From: Pseudomonas putida
GTDB lineage: Bacteria; Pseudomonadota; Gammaproteobacteria; Pseudomonadales; Pseudomonadaceae
NCBI RefSeq assembly: GCF_001976065.1
Contig: NZ_MNAH01000003.1
Span: 124,001 to 188,000 of the forward strand
Length of the DNA stretch: 64,000 nt
Direction: 5' to 3'
Under the pieces are notes generated by a model. The model was not told the DNA's origin. It saw nothing but the letters and a program-made list of their open reading frames with translations, and searched no databases. The position numbers and the translations under genes are program-made. Below, one piece after another: positions 63,097 to 64,000 of the stretch. Positions within the stretch are counted from its first letter, which is position 1. The number at the start of each line of letters is the position of its first letter.

Positions 63097-64000
63097 CTAG
63101 AGCTTTACAGCTTGCTGCATGACACTACGAATCGCATCGCAAGTCTTTGCGATTTCGGCTTCAGTCAACGTCGGATGCACCATGAACATCAAGCTTGTCT
63201 CACCCAACTCTTGTGCGACAGGCAGGCGAACATCCGGACGCCAACCAGTATCATCGAATGCTTTCTCGAGGTACACCTCAGAGCATGAGCCCGAAAAACA
63301 TGGCACGCCAAGGGCAGAAATCTCGGACAGGATACGATCACGACTCCAGTCAGCTTTTAGTTGTTCTGGCTCTACGAAGACATAGCATTTATAGGCTGCG
63401 TGAGCGCAATCATCGGATACTGCTGGAACGCGAAGCCCTTTGAGCTGACGAGCCTGGGACCAAATTTGTTCCGCATGATTGATTCGACTGGAACGCCATC
63501 CAGCCATACGGCGTAGCTGAATACGACCGATAACCCCTTGCACTTCGAGCATTCGCCAGTTCGTACCAAAGCTCTCATGCAACCAACGAAAGCCTGGCTG
63601 GTGCTCGCGCTCGTAGATAGCTTCCCAACTCTTGCCGTGATCCTTGAACGACCACATTTTCAGCCAGAGGGCTCGGTCATTGGTCGTGACCATGCCACCC
63701 TCACCCCCGGTAGTCATAATTTTGTCCTGGCAAAATGACCAGGCGCCGATATGACCAATGGAACCTACAGAACGCCCTTTATAGGTTGCTCCATGTGCTT
63801 GAGCGCAATCCTCGATCACCTTGAGGTCATGGAGTGCTGCAAGCTCCATGATCGGATCCATATCGCACGGCCAGCCAGCCAGATGCACGCAGATTATGCC
63901 TCTGGTACGAGGAGACAATACGGCCGCTATCGTCTGCGCAGTTATGTTCTGGGTATCGCGGTCGACCTCGGCAAATACCGGAGTCGCACCTGCGTTGACA
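63097..64000 (-). CDS. DegT/DnrJ/EryC1-family PLP sugar aminotransferase, 5' partial
   Basis: About 300 C-terminal residues; the frame is open through the window edge. Visible sites are V-H-L-A-G-W-P-C-D, V-I-E-D-C-A-Q-A-H-G (PLP-contacting Asp/Gln) and W-S-F-C-Q-D-K-I-M-T-T-G-G-E-G-G with the PLP lysine. The C-terminal region reads Y-K-C-Y-V-F-V. These enzymes convert keto-sugar nucleotides to amino sugars, such as Qui4N or Fuc3N, for O-antigen. The neighbour wbpM produces or relates to such keto-sugars, so both likely serve LPS synthesis. Which amino sugar is made cannot be told. Confidence 0.88.
   Translation of the reverse strand, partial: VNAGATPVFAEVDRDTQNITAQTIAAVLSPRTRGIICVHLAGWPCDMDPIMELAALHDLKVIEDCAQAHGATYKGRSVGSIGHIGAWSFCQDKIMTTGGEGGMVTTNDRALWLKMWSFKDHGKSWEAIYEREHQPGFRWLHESFGTNWRMLEVQGVIGRIQLRRMAGWRSSRINHAEQIWSQARQLKGLRVPAVSDDCAHAAYKCYVFVEPEQLKADWSRDRILSEISALGVPCFSGSCSEVYLEKAFDDTGWRPDVRLPVAQELGETSLMFMVHPTLTEAEIAKTCDAIRSVMQQAVKL

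Noticed and set aside
62808..63288. Short plus-strand frames between wbpM and the aminotransferase gene
   Set aside because: No ribosome sites or recognisable motifs, and the later part is antisense to the aminotransferase.

Overview
The window is from a Pseudomonas chromosome, most likely the P. fluorescens group. The evidence is high GC, two tandem cbb3 oxidase operons followed by ccoGHIS, hemN and anr, an Aer-type chemoreceptor, the dnaX/ybaB/recR group, a wbpM-ended O-antigen locus, and three families of Pseudomonas REP repeats. No species call is possible from this sequence alone.

Left end (1-13.2 kb): a surface-lipid or capsule module. A sulfatase-fold protein (cut by the window edge), a GNAT acetyltransferase and a KpsC-like Kdo-transferase/capsule protein run on the plus strand. 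They converge on a minus-strand pair: a one-module highly reducing type I polyketide synthase and a PLP-dependent alpha-oxoamine synthase. The combination resembles the wcbO/Q/R/T part of the Burkholderia capsule locus. Between the two arms sits a RAYT transposase enclosed by two tandem arrays that together hold 19 REP palindromes.

13.2-41.8 kb: core chromosome. It holds the Aer receptor, an orphan low-GC gene, an alpha/beta hydrolase, two cbb3 oxidase operons (ccoNOQP twice), their assembly genes ccoG, ccoH-like, ccoI, ccoS and a TauE/SafE-like membrane protein, then hemN and anr. ANR boxes before the first oxidase operon and before hemN tie this into one low-oxygen respiration regulon. Next come apt, an acyl-CoA dehydrogenase, recR, a CurA-type oxidoreductase, ybaB, dnaX, a periplasmic solute-binding protein, a PAS-GGDEF-EAL protein with a damaged EAL site, and a small HTH regulator.

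41.88-52.98 kb: an 11-kb genomic island inserted in ffs, the 4.5S SRP RNA gene. A 94-bp piece of ffs is directly repeated at both ends; the right copy is intact with its promoter. A tyrosine integrase lies just inside the left repeat. The island carries a RepL-like winged-helix protein, a homing-endonuclease-like protein, an XRE regulator with a clear operator, a serine resolvase, two tandem orphan Rap1a/Tai-type immunity proteins, and low-GC cargo: an HExxH protein, a DUF2971 protein and an HNH-type zinc protein. Two small genes, one of them encoding an exported protein, follow. The HExxH/DUF2971/HNH group is the best candidate for an undescribed, possibly defensive, system.

53-64 kb: a GntR/DUF1989 pair, a TetR regulator convergent with a FabF-like synthase/SDR operon, a decayed group II intron end, an unknown cysteine-rich exported protein, a broken Rz/Rz1 phage lysis cassette, comEA, and finally wbpM with a DegT-family aminotransferase (cut by the window edge), the distal end of an O-antigen biosynthesis locus.
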